Shown here: piece by piece, positions 7,339-15,259 of the stretch
Numbering within the stretch: position 1 is the stretch's first letter
Layout: the number at the start of each line of letters is the position of its first letter
Source: Cacconaster sp045601245
Lineage (GTDB): Bacteria > Bacteroidota > Bacteroidia > Bacteroidales > UBA932
Direction of reading: 5' to 3'
Length of the DNA: 42,478 nt
Assembly (NCBI GenBank): GCA_045601245.1
Contig: JAZRZH010000036.1
Coordinates: 1-42,478 of the forward strand
Position numbers and translations under genes: made by a program
Notes under the pieces: model-generated
What the model was told of the DNA's origin: nothing
Database searches by the model: none
What the model saw: the letters and a program-made list of their open reading frames with translations, nothing else

Positions 7339-8300
7339 TACTTCCTGTCGAGTTTGATGAGTACCGGCAGATGGTCGCTGTAGCCGCTCTGGAAGTGATT
7401 GCCGTTGTAGCAACGCTTAGGACGGCCTTTCTGCAGCATGAACGGCCGGCTGAAGATATCGGCGTAGTGCTTGCCGTCGGTCTTGGCGATCTTGAGTCCC
7501 GGGAGGCCCTTGCCGGTTTCGAGCATATTATAACTTACGACGATGTTGTCGTAGAGTTTCCAGCGGTTTTCGTGGATGCTCGTGCCCTTGCCCTCGTCCA
7601 TCAGGACCCACATCGGGTTGAAATATTCACCCGGCCTTACGGCAAACATATTCCTCTTGGCAGGGAGCAGTTCGGCCAGAGATGCGTCGGCCGGAGTATC
7701 GTTCATATCACCCATTATTACCACCTTGATGTCGGGATAGAGCTTGGCGAGCTCCTTCGCGTGGTCGCGGGCGGTTTCCATCCCGGCGCGGCGGAATCCC
7801 TGCGACGCATCCACACCGGCTCGGCGGGAGAGCAGATGGCATATATAGATGGCAAACATCTCACCGTCAATTTCGCCCCACATCGCCAGCAGGTTGCGGC
7901 CGATATACTCGCGGCCGCTGCGGAGCACCAGTTTGACCGGTTCGCTGCCGATGAGTTTGAATTTGTCGCTTCGATAGAAGACCCCCACGTCGATGCCGCG
8001 GGCATCCTTCGAGTCATAGTGAAGGCACTTGTAGTGCGATCCGCTGAGTCTCTTGCGGGCGGCAAGAGCCTTCATCACGGAAATATTCTCCACTTCGGAT
8101 ACGCCTACAATGACCGGAAATCCTCCGTATGCGTTCGCAACGGCGGTGAAAACCTCGCTCAGGTTGTCAAGTTTCTGGTTGTAGCGGTCGAGGGTCCACC
8201 TCTTCTCGCCGACAGGCGTGTACTCCTCGTCGGCGGTCTTCGGATCCTCCACCGTATCGTAGAGGTTCTCGAGATTGTAAAACATCATTGTGTATGCCAT
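7338..8300 (-). CDS. Endonuclease/exonuclease/phosphatase-fold protein
   Basis: 320 residues from ATG 8300-8298. The fold is recognised from MMFYNLENLYDT at the N-terminus, VGVSEVEN (catalytic Glu), GDMNDTP (Asp/Asn pair) and the final SDHLPV (Asp-His), in the usual order. Members of this superfamily cleave phosphodiester or phosphomonoester bonds, with substrates from DNA to phosphoinositides. There is no signal peptide, so the product is probably cytoplasmic. A longer ORF starts at 8375, but a -7 box (8312-8305) lies just 4 nt before the ATG at 8300, so the transcript would be nearly leaderless. An ATG at 8288 is an alternative start. The HAD gene follows with a one-base overlap, so the two probably act in one process. 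Substrate is unknown. Confidence 0.83.
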   Translation of the reverse strand: MAYTMMFYNLENLYDTVEDPKTADEEYTPVGEKRWTLDRYNQKLDNLSEVFTAVANAYGGFPVIVGVSEVENISVMKALAARKRLSGSHYKCLHYDSKDARGIDVGVFYRSDKFKLIGSEPVKLVLRSGREYIGRNLLAMWGEIDGEMFAIYICHLLSRRAGVDASQGFRRAGMETARDHAKELAKLYPDIKVVIMGDMNDTPADASLAELLPAKRNMFAVRPGEYFNPMWVLMDEGKGTSIHENRWKLYDNIVVSYNMLETGKGLPGLKIAKTDGKHYADIFSRPFMLQKGRPKRCYNGNHFQSGYSDHLPVLIKLDRK

Positions 8301-8304
8301 AACG

Positions 8305-8312
8305 CAAAAATA
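8305..8312 (-). promoter_or_regulatory. -7 box of the EEP/HAD operon
   Basis: On the minus strand, TATTTTTG matches TAnnTTTG and ends 4 nt before the ATG. No TTTG is found at the expected -33 distance, so the assignment rests on the -7 box alone. Confidence 0.5.
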
Positions 8313-8368
8313 ACCATAATTCCCAACTTTTTCATAACTTGCAGACTGTTTCAGGCAAAAAGAGCATA

Positions 8369-9667
8369 ATGGCAAAAAAAATATACGAAGACGACAGACT
8401 CTACGACTTCTGCAGGCGTATCACGGATTTCTATATCCATCACTCTTTCCGCAAGTTGAAGTTCAAGGGGCTGGACAAATTGCCGGAAGACGGCCCGATT
8501 ATATATGCGCCTAATCATTGCAATGCGCTGATGGACCCTCTCGCCGTCCTCGCCCTCAACCGCGACAGGAAGGTATTTGTGGCACGAGCTGACATTTTCG
8601 CCAAGCCGATGATCCACAAAATCCTCACCTTCCTCAAGATTATGCCGATCAACCGCCGCCGTGACGGTATCCGCAATATGACCAAGGCCGAGGAGACCAT
8701 CAACAAATCGATAGAGGTCCTTGCACACAAGGTGGATTACTGTATCCTCGCCGAAGGTACTCACAGACCGATGCACAGCCTTCTGCCGATAGGCAAGGGC
8801 GTCGCCAGGGTGGCGCTGGGCGCATATCGCGAACTCGGTCCCGATACTCCTCTTTACATTGTCCCGATAGGACTGGACTACGGTGATTATTTCCGCTTCC
8901 GCACGACCCTGCTGGCCAGGATAGGCGAACCGATAAACGTGACGCGCTATATCCTTGACAATCCGGACAGGAGCGAGCACGACATAATGGAGGATATCCG
9001 CACGATGGTTGGTGACGGCATCCGCAATGAGCTGGTCTATATCCGGGACAACGAGGATTATGATGCAGTGTGGGAACTGAGCAGGATAGGGAGCGGCGCC
9101 ATTCCGCCGTGCAACCTAGAGGGCCGTTTCGACGCCAACCGGGAGGAAATAGCCAGGATTGAAAATTTCCGCGATACAGACAGGGAGGCTTCCGACGCCC
9201 TTTTTGCGGAGGTGAGAGCCTTCGCGCAGGAGCGCCTGGGCGCGGACATCAGCCTCAATTCCCTCAGACTGAAATGTCCGGCTCTCTCCGCAGTGCTGCG
9301 CACTCTGCTGGCACTCGTGACCTTGCCGCTGTTCCTGTTTGCCTCCGTAGTTTCCCTGCCGATATGGCTCGGTGCCGAACTGCTGGTCAGGAAGATAGAG
9401 GACAGGGCGTTCCACAACTCATTCCGCTGCGGCATCATTACAGTCATCTGGCCGGTATTCCTGCTGATCTGGGCGATAGTGCTCTTCTGTACCGTGAAGT
9501 GGTACTGGGCCGTCGCAGCGCTGTTGCTTATGGTCCTTGCGCCTATGGCTGTATATGATTATGCAGAACTGATACGTATGACCCGCTCCGACTGGAAATG
9601 CGCCTTTGCCGGAAAGCTCCGCCGCAAATATTCAGAATTGAAAGACAAATTGAAAAATATCGGATAA
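8369..9667 (+). CDS. PlsC-like glycerol/lysophospholipid acyltransferase, membrane-associated
   Basis: 432 residues from ATG 8369, chosen over an upstream ATG at 8339 because MAKKIYEDDRLY is followed directly by the conserved domain. The acyltransferase block is at residues 40-210: YAPNHCNALMDP gives His50 and Asp56, an H-x5-D spacing instead of the usual H-x4-D. INRRRDG and EGTHRP match the second and third family motifs. The C-terminal 120 residues contain two or three hydrophobic stretches likely to span the inner membrane. Such enzymes move acyl groups from acyl-ACP or acyl-CoA to glycerol-phosphate or lysolipids. The gene's stop codon abuts the ATG of the Omp85-like gene, so the two are co-translated and probably belong to envelope lipid or barrel biogenesis. 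Exact substrate is unknown. Confidence 0.85.
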   Translation: MAKKIYEDDRLYDFCRRITDFYIHHSFRKLKFKGLDKLPEDGPIIYAPNHCNALMDPLAVLALNRDRKVFVARADIFAKPMIHKILTFLKIMPINRRRDGIRNMTKAEETINKSIEVLAHKVDYCILAEGTHRPMHSLLPIGKGVARVALGAYRELGPDTPLYIVPIGLDYGDYFRFRTTLLARIGEPINVTRYILDNPDRSEHDIMEDIRTMVGDGIRNELVYIRDNEDYDAVWELSRIGSGAIPPCNLEGRFDANREEIARIENFRDTDREASDALFAEVRAFAQERLGADISLNSLRLKCPALSAVLRTLLALVTLPLFLFASVVSLPIWLGAELLVRKIEDRAFHNSFRCGIITVIWPVFLLIWAIVLFCTVKWYWAVAALLLMVLAPMAVYDYAELIRMTRSDWKCAFAGKLRRKYSELKDKLKNIG

Positions 9668-10906
9668 ATGAAAAGATTGTTCAGTCTGGCCGCTCTGATG
9701 CTGCTTTGCATCACCGGTCTCCGCGCACAGGAAACGAAGGGTGACATCATTAAGACGGGCCTTTCCTTCGGCCCTCTGCCGGTAGTTGCGTTTGACCAGG
9801 ACAAGGGCCTCCAGTACGGAGCGCTCCTCAATATCTACAATTTCGCCGACGGCAGGAACTACCCGGTCCCGAATTCGCAGTGGTACCTCGAGGCTTCCTT
9901 CTTCACCAAGGGCTCGAAGCTCTTTGTCGTCAATTACGACAACAGAACCGCCATCCCGGGCGTGCGCTTCTGCCTCTCCGGAATGTACACATATGACACG
10001 GCACTTGATTTCTACGGCTTCAACGGATACGAATCGACCGTTGACAGACAGGTGCTTGCAGATGCATCCTCATATTACAGGATGAGCCGACAGGTGCCAT
10101 ATTTCAAGGCGGATTTCACCGGCAACATCACCGACCATCTCTACTGGAAGGCCGGCTACCACTTCAAATACTTCAAGACAGGCAGCTTCGTGCCGGAGAC
10201 CGGTGCTGTGCCGACACTATTTGACCTTTACAAGGTCACAGGCGTCATACCGGAGGATGAGGCCGACGGCGGTATCTCAAGTTCCATCCGCGCCGCCCTT
10301 ATGTATGATTCACGCGATTTCGAGCCGGCTCCATCCCGCGGAATCTGGACAGAGGCCAATATCGAATACGCTCCGTCCTTCCTGGGTACCAGCAAGGAGT
10401 ATGTGAAGTATTATTTCGCTTTCCGCAACTACCTCCCGATCGTCAGCGACAAACTGGTCTTCGCATACCGCCTGAACGTACAGGGATTCCTCAAGGATCC
10501 GGCATTCTATATGCTGCCTTACGAGACCATCCTCGGCTACGGCTATGACAAGGACGGATTCGGCGGCTACCGCACAATCCGCGGCATAATGCGCAACCGC
10601 ATCCAGGGCCGCAGCATCTGCTACTACAATACCGAACTCCGCTACCGCTTCGTCGATTTCCACCTCTTCAATCAGAACGTGGGTCTTGCGCTCAGCGGCT
10701 TCTGTGACGGCGGCCGCGTGCTTCTGCCGTACGGCAACGTGAAGCTCGAAAATGAGAGATTCCACATCTCCGCAGGAGGCGGATTCCGCTTCGTCATCAA
10801 CCGCAACTTCATTGTGGCTGTAGAGTACGGCGTTCCGTTCAACGAGCAGGATGCGCAGCCGGGCAAGGCCGGTTCGCTCTATATCAATACGGGATTCCTC
10901 TTCTAG
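9668..10906 (+). CDS. Outer membrane Omp85/BamA-TamA-type beta-barrel protein
   Basis: 412 residues. The signal peptide ends near RAQ (cleavage around residue 20). From about residue 30 the sequence is a run of amphipathic beta strands rich in Tyr, Phe and Gly. Near residue 305, FGGYRTIRGIMRNRI matches the substrate-contact (VRGF/Y) loop motif of Omp85 proteins, and the C-terminus ends in aromatic GFLF, an outer-membrane barrel signature. No POTRA domain fits before the barrel, so this is a short barrel-only member of the surface-antigen/BamA superfamily. The ATG follows the acyltransferase stop with no gap. A convergent small gene starts 3 bp later. The most likely role is an outer-membrane conduit or insertase for lipids or proteins; this is inference. 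Confidence 0.8.
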   Translation: MKRLFSLAALMLLCITGLRAQETKGDIIKTGLSFGPLPVVAFDQDKGLQYGALLNIYNFADGRNYPVPNSQWYLEASFFTKGSKLFVVNYDNRTAIPGVRFCLSGMYTYDTALDFYGFNGYESTVDRQVLADASSYYRMSRQVPYFKADFTGNITDHLYWKAGYHFKYFKTGSFVPETGAVPTLFDLYKVTGVIPEDEADGGISSSIRAALMYDSRDFEPAPSRGIWTEANIEYAPSFLGTSKEYVKYYFAFRNYLPIVSDKLVFAYRLNVQGFLKDPAFYMLPYETILGYGYDKDGFGGYRTIRGIMRNRIQGRSICYYNTELRYRFVDFHLFNQNVGLALSGFCDGGRVLLPYGNVKLENERFHISAGGGFRFVINRNFIVAVEYGVPFNEQDAQPGKAGSLYINTGFLF

Positions 10907-10909
10907 AGG

Positions 10910-11317
10910 CTATTTCGCAGCGCGTGCCTTCATACGCTTGTCGCGGGCTTTCTTGTCGCGGCCGTATGAGCATTTGAGATATTTTGCCCACTGCTTTTCG
11001 TCGAAGATGCGGAAAAACGTGGTGTCATTGGCATTCATCCACTTGTCCTGAATTAGCTGGTACGAATCGACAGACGTCGCTCCGGCCTTCTTGGCGGCAT
11101 CATATTCCGCCATCAGCCCGGCGTAGTTGTACTGAAGGGTCGAATCCACCTGGAATACCTGATAATCTTCGAGTTTGAGTACCTGCATAAGGAAATCTGC
11201 CGCTTCGGCAGCTATTGTAGGCACGTCTTTCTGCTTTGGTTCTTCGTTCTGGGCCAGGGCTTCGGCGGACGTCAGCACGAGTGTGGCCAATGCTATTATT
11301 GCAAATGTTTTTCTCAT
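10910..11317 (-). CDS. Small secreted protein of unknown function
   Basis: 135 residues. A signal peptide ends near ALAQ/NEEP (about residue 23). The mature part is mostly helical and charged (QVLKLEDYQVFQVDS, AEYDAAKKAGA, FRIFDEKQWAKYLK) with a very basic tail (RDKKARDKRMKARAAK). This resembles short periplasmic proteins found across Bacteroidales, loosely like Spy/LTXXQ-type chaperones, but I do not recognise the family with certainty. A -7 box (11342-11335) lies 17 bp upstream. It is convergent with the Omp85-like gene (3 bp apart) and divergent from the C69 dipeptidase. The Gln/Asp pattern fits a periplasmic chaperone or envelope protein, which is inference. Confidence 0.7.
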   Translation of the reverse strand: MRKTFAIIALATLVLTSAEALAQNEEPKQKDVPTIAAEAADFLMQVLKLEDYQVFQVDSTLQYNYAGLMAEYDAAKKAGATSVDSYQLIQDKWMNANDTTFFRIFDEKQWAKYLKCSYGRDKKARDKRMKARAAK

Positions 11318-11334
11318 ATCCGGTTATTGTGTGA

Positions 11335-11342
11335 CAAACATA
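11335..11342 (-). promoter_or_regulatory. -7 box of the small secreted protein gene
   Basis: Minus-strand TATGTTTG matches TAnnTTTG, with 17 bp to the ATG. No clear TTTG is visible at -33. Confidence 0.5.
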
Positions 11343-11371
11343 CGATATTTTTTTCTTAAGTGGAAAATGTA

Positions 11372-11379
11372 TAATTTTG
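11372..11379 (+). promoter_or_regulatory. -7 box of the C69 dipeptidase gene
   Basis: TAATTTTG lies 23 bp before the ATG at 11403. A T-run occupies the -33 position. It is divergent from, and about 30 bp away from, the box at 11335-11342. Confidence 0.55.
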
Positions 11380-11402
11380 ATACAACAAAATCCAATCCGT
11401 TT

Positions 11403-13076
11403 ATGAAGAATATCCTAAGAAATATCACATCGGCGGCGGCCATTCTGCTGCTGTGTTCCGTACGCGGCAATGCCTGCACAAATGTAATCGTATCCAAGGG
11501 CGCGTCAGCCGACGGCTCCTGTATGATAAGTTATTCGGCAGACTCCCATTGCCTTTACGGGGAGTTGTATTTCCATCCGGCAAAGGACTGGCCGGCCGGC
11601 ACAATGGTCGACGTATATGATTGGGACACGGGAAAGTACCGCGGCAAAATCGCCCAGGTCCCGCACACATATCAGACCGTGGGCAATATCAACGAGCATC
11701 AGCTTATCATCGCCGAGACCACATTCGGCGGCCGCGAGGAGCTTGTGAATCCTGATGGGATCATGGATTACGGTTCACTTATCTATACCACTCTCCAGCG
11801 TGCGAAAACAGCCCGCGAAGCCATCTCCACGATAGATGCGCTCCTCCAGGAGTACGGCTATCCGTCGGAGGGCGAATCCTTCTCCATCGCTGACAAGGAG
11901 GAGGCCTGGATTATGGAGATCATCGGCAAGGGCACCCTCGAGAAGGGAGCCGTGTGGGTGGCGATGAGGATTCCGGACGGATATGTCTGCTCTCACGCCA
12001 ACCAGAGCCGCATACATCATTTCCCGATGAACGATTCGCAGAACTGCCTGTATGCCAAGGATGTCATCTCCTTCGCGCGCAAGGCCGGCTATTTCAGCGG
12101 CAAAGATGATGAGTTCAGCTTCTGCGACACATATTGTCCTGCGGAGCCTTCCACCCTGCGTTCCTGCGAGGCCAGGGCCTGGTCAGCGATGAGGATTCTC
12201 GGTGGAGAGAATTTCGATGCCGACAAGTATCTGGACTTCGCTATGGGATACAATACCGCCAACAAGATGCCGCTTTTCGTGAAGGCTGCGAAGAAATTGA
12301 CCGTCAAGGATGTCGCGGAGGTTATGCGCGACCATTTCGAGGGCACTCCGATGGATGTCTCCGAGGATATGGGCGCAGGTCCGAGCAGACTTCCTTACAG
12401 ATGGCGTCCGATGAGTTTCGAACTCGACGGCAGGAATTATATAATGGAGCGTCCTATCGCCACACAGCAGACCGGCTTCTGGTTCGTCGCGCAGTCCCGC
12501 GGCTGGCTTCCTGACGAGGTCGGTGCTGTCACCTGGTTCAGCGTCGACGATGCCGCCACATCACCTCTAACCCCAATCTACGCATCCGTGACCCGCGTCC
12601 CGAAGTGTTTCGAGGTCGGCAACGGCACTATGACGGAGTACAGCGCGACATCCGCTTTCTGGCTCTTCAACCGCGTAACCCATTTCGCATATCTCTTCTA
12701 CGACCGCGTCGCTCCTGAGATCCGTTCCGAGATAGACAGGTATGAGGCGGAGAATGCTGCTCTCCTCGCAGCCCAGGACGCGAAGATGGTGGCGCTGCTC
12801 AAGGCCGGCAACCGGGCTTCGGCCGTAAAGGCGATGACCGAATTCTGCGCAAACCGCTGCGCCGGGATGATGGCGAAGTGGGATGAGCTGTCAAACTATC
12901 TGCTCGTGAAGTATATGGATGGCAATATCAAGCGTCAGAATGAAGACGGCACGTTCAAGGACAATGGCAGCGGGATGAATATCCCGGCATCACCTGAGCA
13001 TCCGAAATTCCGCGAGCGCTGGCTCCGCGGCATTGTGAATGATCACGGTGAGGTTGTGAAGAAACCTAATCTATAG
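11403..13076 (+). CDS. C69-family dipeptidase (PepD-like), exported
   Basis: 557 residues from ATG 11403. Longer in-frame ORF sequence extends to 11175, but it precedes the -7 box at 11372 and overlaps the divergent gene. A signal peptide ends at NA/C (residues 24/25), which makes Cys25 of ACTNVIVSKGASADGS the new N-terminus. That is the catalytic nucleophile of the Ntn-hydrolase C69 family. Further family blocks are YGSLIYTTLQRAKTAREAI, DKEEAWIMEIIGKG, PDGYVCSHANQSRI and PIATQQTGFWFVAQSRGWLP. These enzymes hydrolyse dipeptides, often with broad specificity, here probably in the periplasm or at the surface. The last 11 bases overlap the 3' end of the convergent BACON lipoprotein gene. Confidence 0.9.
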   Translation: MKNILRNITSAAAILLLCSVRGNACTNVIVSKGASADGSCMISYSADSHCLYGELYFHPAKDWPAGTMVDVYDWDTGKYRGKIAQVPHTYQTVGNINEHQLIIAETTFGGREELVNPDGIMDYGSLIYTTLQRAKTAREAISTIDALLQEYGYPSEGESFSIADKEEAWIMEIIGKGTLEKGAVWVAMRIPDGYVCSHANQSRIHHFPMNDSQNCLYAKDVISFARKAGYFSGKDDEFSFCDTYCPAEPSTLRSCEARAWSAMRILGGENFDADKYLDFAMGYNTANKMPLFVKAAKKLTVKDVAEVMRDHFEGTPMDVSEDMGAGPSRLPYRWRPMSFELDGRNYIMERPIATQQTGFWFVAQSRGWLPDEVGAVTWFSVDDAATSPLTPIYASVTRVPKCFEVGNGTMTEYSATSAFWLFNRVTHFAYLFYDRVAPEIRSEIDRYEAENAALLAAQDAKMVALLKAGNRASAVKAMTEFCANRCAGMMAKWDELSNYLLVKYMDGNIKRQNEDGTFKDNGSGMNIPASPEHPKFRERWLRGIVNDHGEVVKKPNL

Positions 13077-13446
13077 CGTCCGGATCCGGACCTTCCTGGA
13101 TTATTACGAGATTGCGCCGGATGGTCTCCGTTTCGATAGGGACGGAGGCTTTCCGCGCTCTTCCCGTGTTCTCCTCGACGGTAATGGTCGAGCGGCAGCT
13201 TCCTTCGGTGCCGGAGCAGCTCATATCGATCCATCCTTCATAGTCGGTACGCCTCCAGGTCACATTGCAGGTCACGTCAATGTCCTGGGCTCCGCCGGCT
13301 GCGGAGAAATAGAGCGTGTCCGGGTAGATGGAGAGTTCCGGCAGGACATAATGCTCGCAGGATGGCGCTAAGGCGCATATCGTTATCGCTGCGGCGACTG
13401 CCGCGCATATTCCAAATGGTACTTTTTTTGTTGAGGAAGCGTTCAT
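13066..13446 (-). CDS. Single-BACON-domain lipoprotein
   Basis: 126 residues from ATG 13446-13444; the longer ORF to 13824 would run through the divergent neighbour's coding region. Lipobox LAPSC with Cys30. The mature protein is one BACON-type sandwich: LSIYPDTLYFSAAGGAQDIDVTCNVTWRRT, then MSCSGTEGS, then IRRNLVIIQEG. A -7 box ends only 5 nt before the ATG (13459-13452), so the transcript may be almost leaderless. The 3' end overlaps the C69 gene by 11 bp. It is divergent from another BACON lipoprotein at 13498; the two may come from one duplication. Likely a surface-exposed carbohydrate-binding protein; ligand unknown. Confidence 0.72.
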   Translation of the reverse strand: MNASSTKKVPFGICAAVAAAITICALAPSCEHYVLPELSIYPDTLYFSAAGGAQDIDVTCNVTWRRTDYEGWIDMSCSGTEGSCRSTITVEENTGRARKASVPIETETIRRNLVIIQEGPDPDAID

Positions 13447-13451
13447 ATCGG

Positions 13452-13480
13452 CAAAGTTATGAAAAAGTTTAATACCTTTG
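13452..13480. promoter_or_regulatory. Face-to-face overlapping promoters of two BACON lipoprotein genes
   Basis: Minus-strand TAACTTTG (13459-13452) serves the gene ending at 13066, and plus-strand TACCTTTG (13473-13480) serves the gene at 13498. Only 13 bp separate the two -7 boxes, so the -33 region of each lies on or beyond the other's -7 box. Confidence 0.6.
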
Positions 13481-13497
13481 CCGTGATACTCCGCTTT

Positions 13498-14118
13498 ATG
13501 AAAATGAAAAGATTTCTGGCAATTATATCTGCGGTAGCAGTCCTGACCGCTTGCGATGATATAGTAACTCCGAACGCTTCCATCGAACCACGCTCTGTGG
13601 CAATGGATTGCAATGGTGGAACTTCGGTTTTCGCCCTTACCTGCAACACTACTTGGACGGCATCGTGTGATTACGAAGATGTGAAAATCCATCCGTCGGA
13701 GGGTGACGGCAACGCCTCGGTGACTGTCACAGTTCCGCCAAGCATCTATGAAGAGACCCAGGTGATAAGGATATCTGTCGTTGCTGCCAACGACGAGACT
13801 GAATCCACCTATACAGCAAGGCATATCATCACACTTGAAGCCAAGCCTTTCCTGCGTCTGGCCAGGACGGACGGATATGTCAGCCCTGATGGCGGAGGTG
13901 TGCGTCTTGACGTTTATTCAAACAAGGCCTGGAGCGTAAAGGCGGAACCTGCAGATTTTGTGACGTTGTCGCAGACCGAAGGCGAGAATAACGCTTCTCT
14001 TACCGTGACGGTTCCCGAGAATAACACAGGTTCGGCGCGCAGTTCCCATATTACGCTGTCGCTCAAGGATGTTCCGGGAGTTTCCGCTGAATACACTCTG
14101 ACTCAGAACGCCAAGTAG
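13498..14118 (+). CDS. Double-BACON-domain lipoprotein
   Basis: 206 residues from ATG 13498; an ATG at 13504 is equally plausible, and the ATG at 13459 lies upstream of the -7 box at 13473 and is rejected. Lipobox LTAC with Cys19. Two beta-sandwich repeats follow, about 28-112 (SIEPRSVAMDCNGGTSVFALTC...WTASC) and 115-206 (GYVSPDGGGVRLDVYSNKAWSVKAE, ending EYTLTQNAK), each with the Trp and the closing strand of BACON domains. Probably exposed on the outer membrane. The convergent comF gene ends 2 bp downstream. It has the same N-terminal design as the lipoprotein at 25195. The binding partner is not known. Confidence 0.75.
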   Translation: MKMKRFLAIISAVAVLTACDDIVTPNASIEPRSVAMDCNGGTSVFALTCNTTWTASCDYEDVKIHPSEGDGNASVTVTVPPSIYEETQVIRISVVAANDETESTYTARHIITLEAKPFLRLARTDGYVSPDGGGVRLDVYSNKAWSVKAEPADFVTLSQTEGENNASLTVTVPENNTGSARSSHITLSLKDVPGVSAEYTLTQNAK

Positions 14119-14119
14119 T

Positions 14120-14842
14120 TCATTCGACGAATCCAAGAGTGGCCGCGCTGACGAGGAAATGTTCCATAAGCGGCGTTGCCGCGGCGCTGATTGTGGCGCC
14201 GGAAGTCAGTACATCATCCACTATCAGAATATGTCTTATGCCTTCGGAGGCGAGTCGCGCAGCGGCGCGGCCGTTCATTCTGAAGGCTTTTTTTACGTTC
14301 CGGCCCTTCTGGCCGCCGTGCAGTTTCGTCTGTGTGCGGGTGTAGCGGCGCCGTTGCAGCAGGTGCGTTTCGACGCGTCTTGAGCGGGCGTCCCGTTCAT
14401 CCGGCCACAGTCCCTCGGCTATCCCGCGGGCGATGATTTCCGCCTGGTTATAGCCGCGTTTCCATCTGCGGAGCGGGTGCAGCGGCACAGGCACGACTGC
14501 CTGCACGTCATCGAAACGTCCGCACGAGCGCAGGTGTTCCCCCAGCATCCGGCCCAGATGGCGGCCGAGGCGGAGATTGCCCCCGTATTTGATCTCCTTC
14601 ACCAGATTGGCGTAGCCGCCGGAGTAGCGGTAGAAGTAGAGGCTTGCCGCCGCCACGAAGCCGGCCCGGTGCCAGAGCCGCTCTTCGGCGGGATTTTCAG
14701 CCCAGGCCCAGAATCTTGTCAGCGGAAGGTCTTCCGCGCATCCGCCGCACAGGTGAGTTTCATCGGTCGTCAGCATACATCCGCATACTGTGCACCGCCT
14801 CGGGAAAAACAGGTCCCTGAATGATATCAGCATTTCGTTCAT
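14120..14842 (-). CDS. comF: ComF-family phosphoribosyltransferase-like protein
   Basis: 240 residues from ATG 14842-14840. The longer upstream ORF passes through GC-rich hairpin DNA and lacks family similarity. An N-terminal four-Cys zinc ribbon (CTVCGCMLTTDETHLCGGC, residues about 17-35) is followed by Y..GG..NLVKEIKYGGN and PVPLHPLRRWKRGYNQAE, both typical of ComF/GntX proteins. The PRPP-binding loop ILIVDDVLTSGAT is near residue 210. ComF was named for its role in DNA uptake in Bacillus and Haemophilus. In non-competent bacteria its job is uncertain, perhaps linked to DNA repair or nucleotide salvage. It is monocistronic and convergent with the BACON gene (2 bp). Confidence 0.88.
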   Translation of the reverse strand: MNEMLISFRDLFFPRRCTVCGCMLTTDETHLCGGCAEDLPLTRFWAWAENPAEERLWHRAGFVAAASLYFYRYSGGYANLVKEIKYGGNLRLGRHLGRMLGEHLRSCGRFDDVQAVVPVPLHPLRRWKRGYNQAEIIARGIAEGLWPDERDARSRRVETHLLQRRRYTRTQTKLHGGQKGRNVKKAFRMNGRAAARLASEGIRHILIVDDVLTSGATISAAATPLMEHFLVSAATLGFVE

Positions 14843-14896
14843 CCCAGCAAGATAATACCGGTTCCGCCTAAGATGGTTATAAATATGACAATAATT

Positions 14897-14982
14897 TGGG
14901 GCTCTGCCCCATAACCCCGCGGCTCCCGGCCTTGCTGTCCTGCTGCGCAGGACCCGGCCTCCGCCGGGCGCCTGCAGGCGCC
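14897..14982. repeat. Row of four GC-rich hairpins
   Basis: TGGGGC/GCCCCA (14897-14911), GTCCTGC/GCAGGAC with a 3-nt loop (14937-14953), CCCGGC/GCCGGG (14953-14968) and the perfect 16-bp palindrome GGCGCCTGCAGGCGCC (14967-14982). Each is clear on its own; whether they form one element is not known. Confidence 0.7.
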
Positions 14983-15025
14983 TTTCTATCGTCAGCGAGA
15001 CTCTCATTCATATTCAGGCATAGAT

Positions 15026-15168
15026 TCATTCCGCCGCAGAGGCAGGTGGCAGTTTGCCTTGAGGGGCAGGCCGCCCATGGCGAAATGGGTGGGGCCCGCT
15101 GCGCAGCAGTGGGAGGGCCCGCGTTGCCCCGTGAGGCAAAGTTGCCACTGACCTAAGGCGGGATGATA
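15026..15168. repeat. Extended imperfect palindrome, possible mobile or structured element
   Basis: The left arm (about 15026-15068) and the reverse complement of the right arm (about 15125-15168) share TCAT(T/C)CCGCC, then GTGGCA, TTTGCCT and GGGGCA in the same order and spacing, with a few mismatches. The centre contains further inverted pairs such as GGGCCCGCTGCG and CGCAGC. The length and ends suggest a REP- or MITE-like repeat or a structured RNA. No gene lies inside. Confidence 0.65.
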
Positions 15169-15200
15169 ATTTTGACAATTTTTTCTGGATGAAAATATTT

Positions 15201-15231
15201 TTTGAAATAATCGATGCTGAAGTTAATTTTG
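15201..15231 (+). promoter_or_regulatory. Promoter of the asd-cdaA-mutS2 operon
   Basis: TTTG (15201-15204), 19 bp, TAATTTTG (15224-15231): an exact match to the Bacteroidetes consensus, 28 bp before the asd ATG. Confidence 0.85.
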
Positions 15232-15259
15232 TAAATTACAATTAATAGTTCCAAATATT

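Larger units (their letters stand above)
14843..15259. other. Hairpin-dense non-coding region between comF and asd
   Basis: 417 bp without a credible gene. It holds four adjacent short hairpins (14897-14982), a roughly 140-bp imperfect palindrome (15026-15168) and the asd promoter. The GC-rich part contrasts with the AT-rich promoter DNA that follows. Confidence 0.7.

Noticed and set aside
7371..8369. 332-residue ORF antisense to the EEP-fold gene
   Set aside because: The minus strand encodes clear catalytic motifs (EVEN, GDMNDTP, SDHLPV); the plus-strand reading has low-complexity Val/Ala/Glu composition and no motif.
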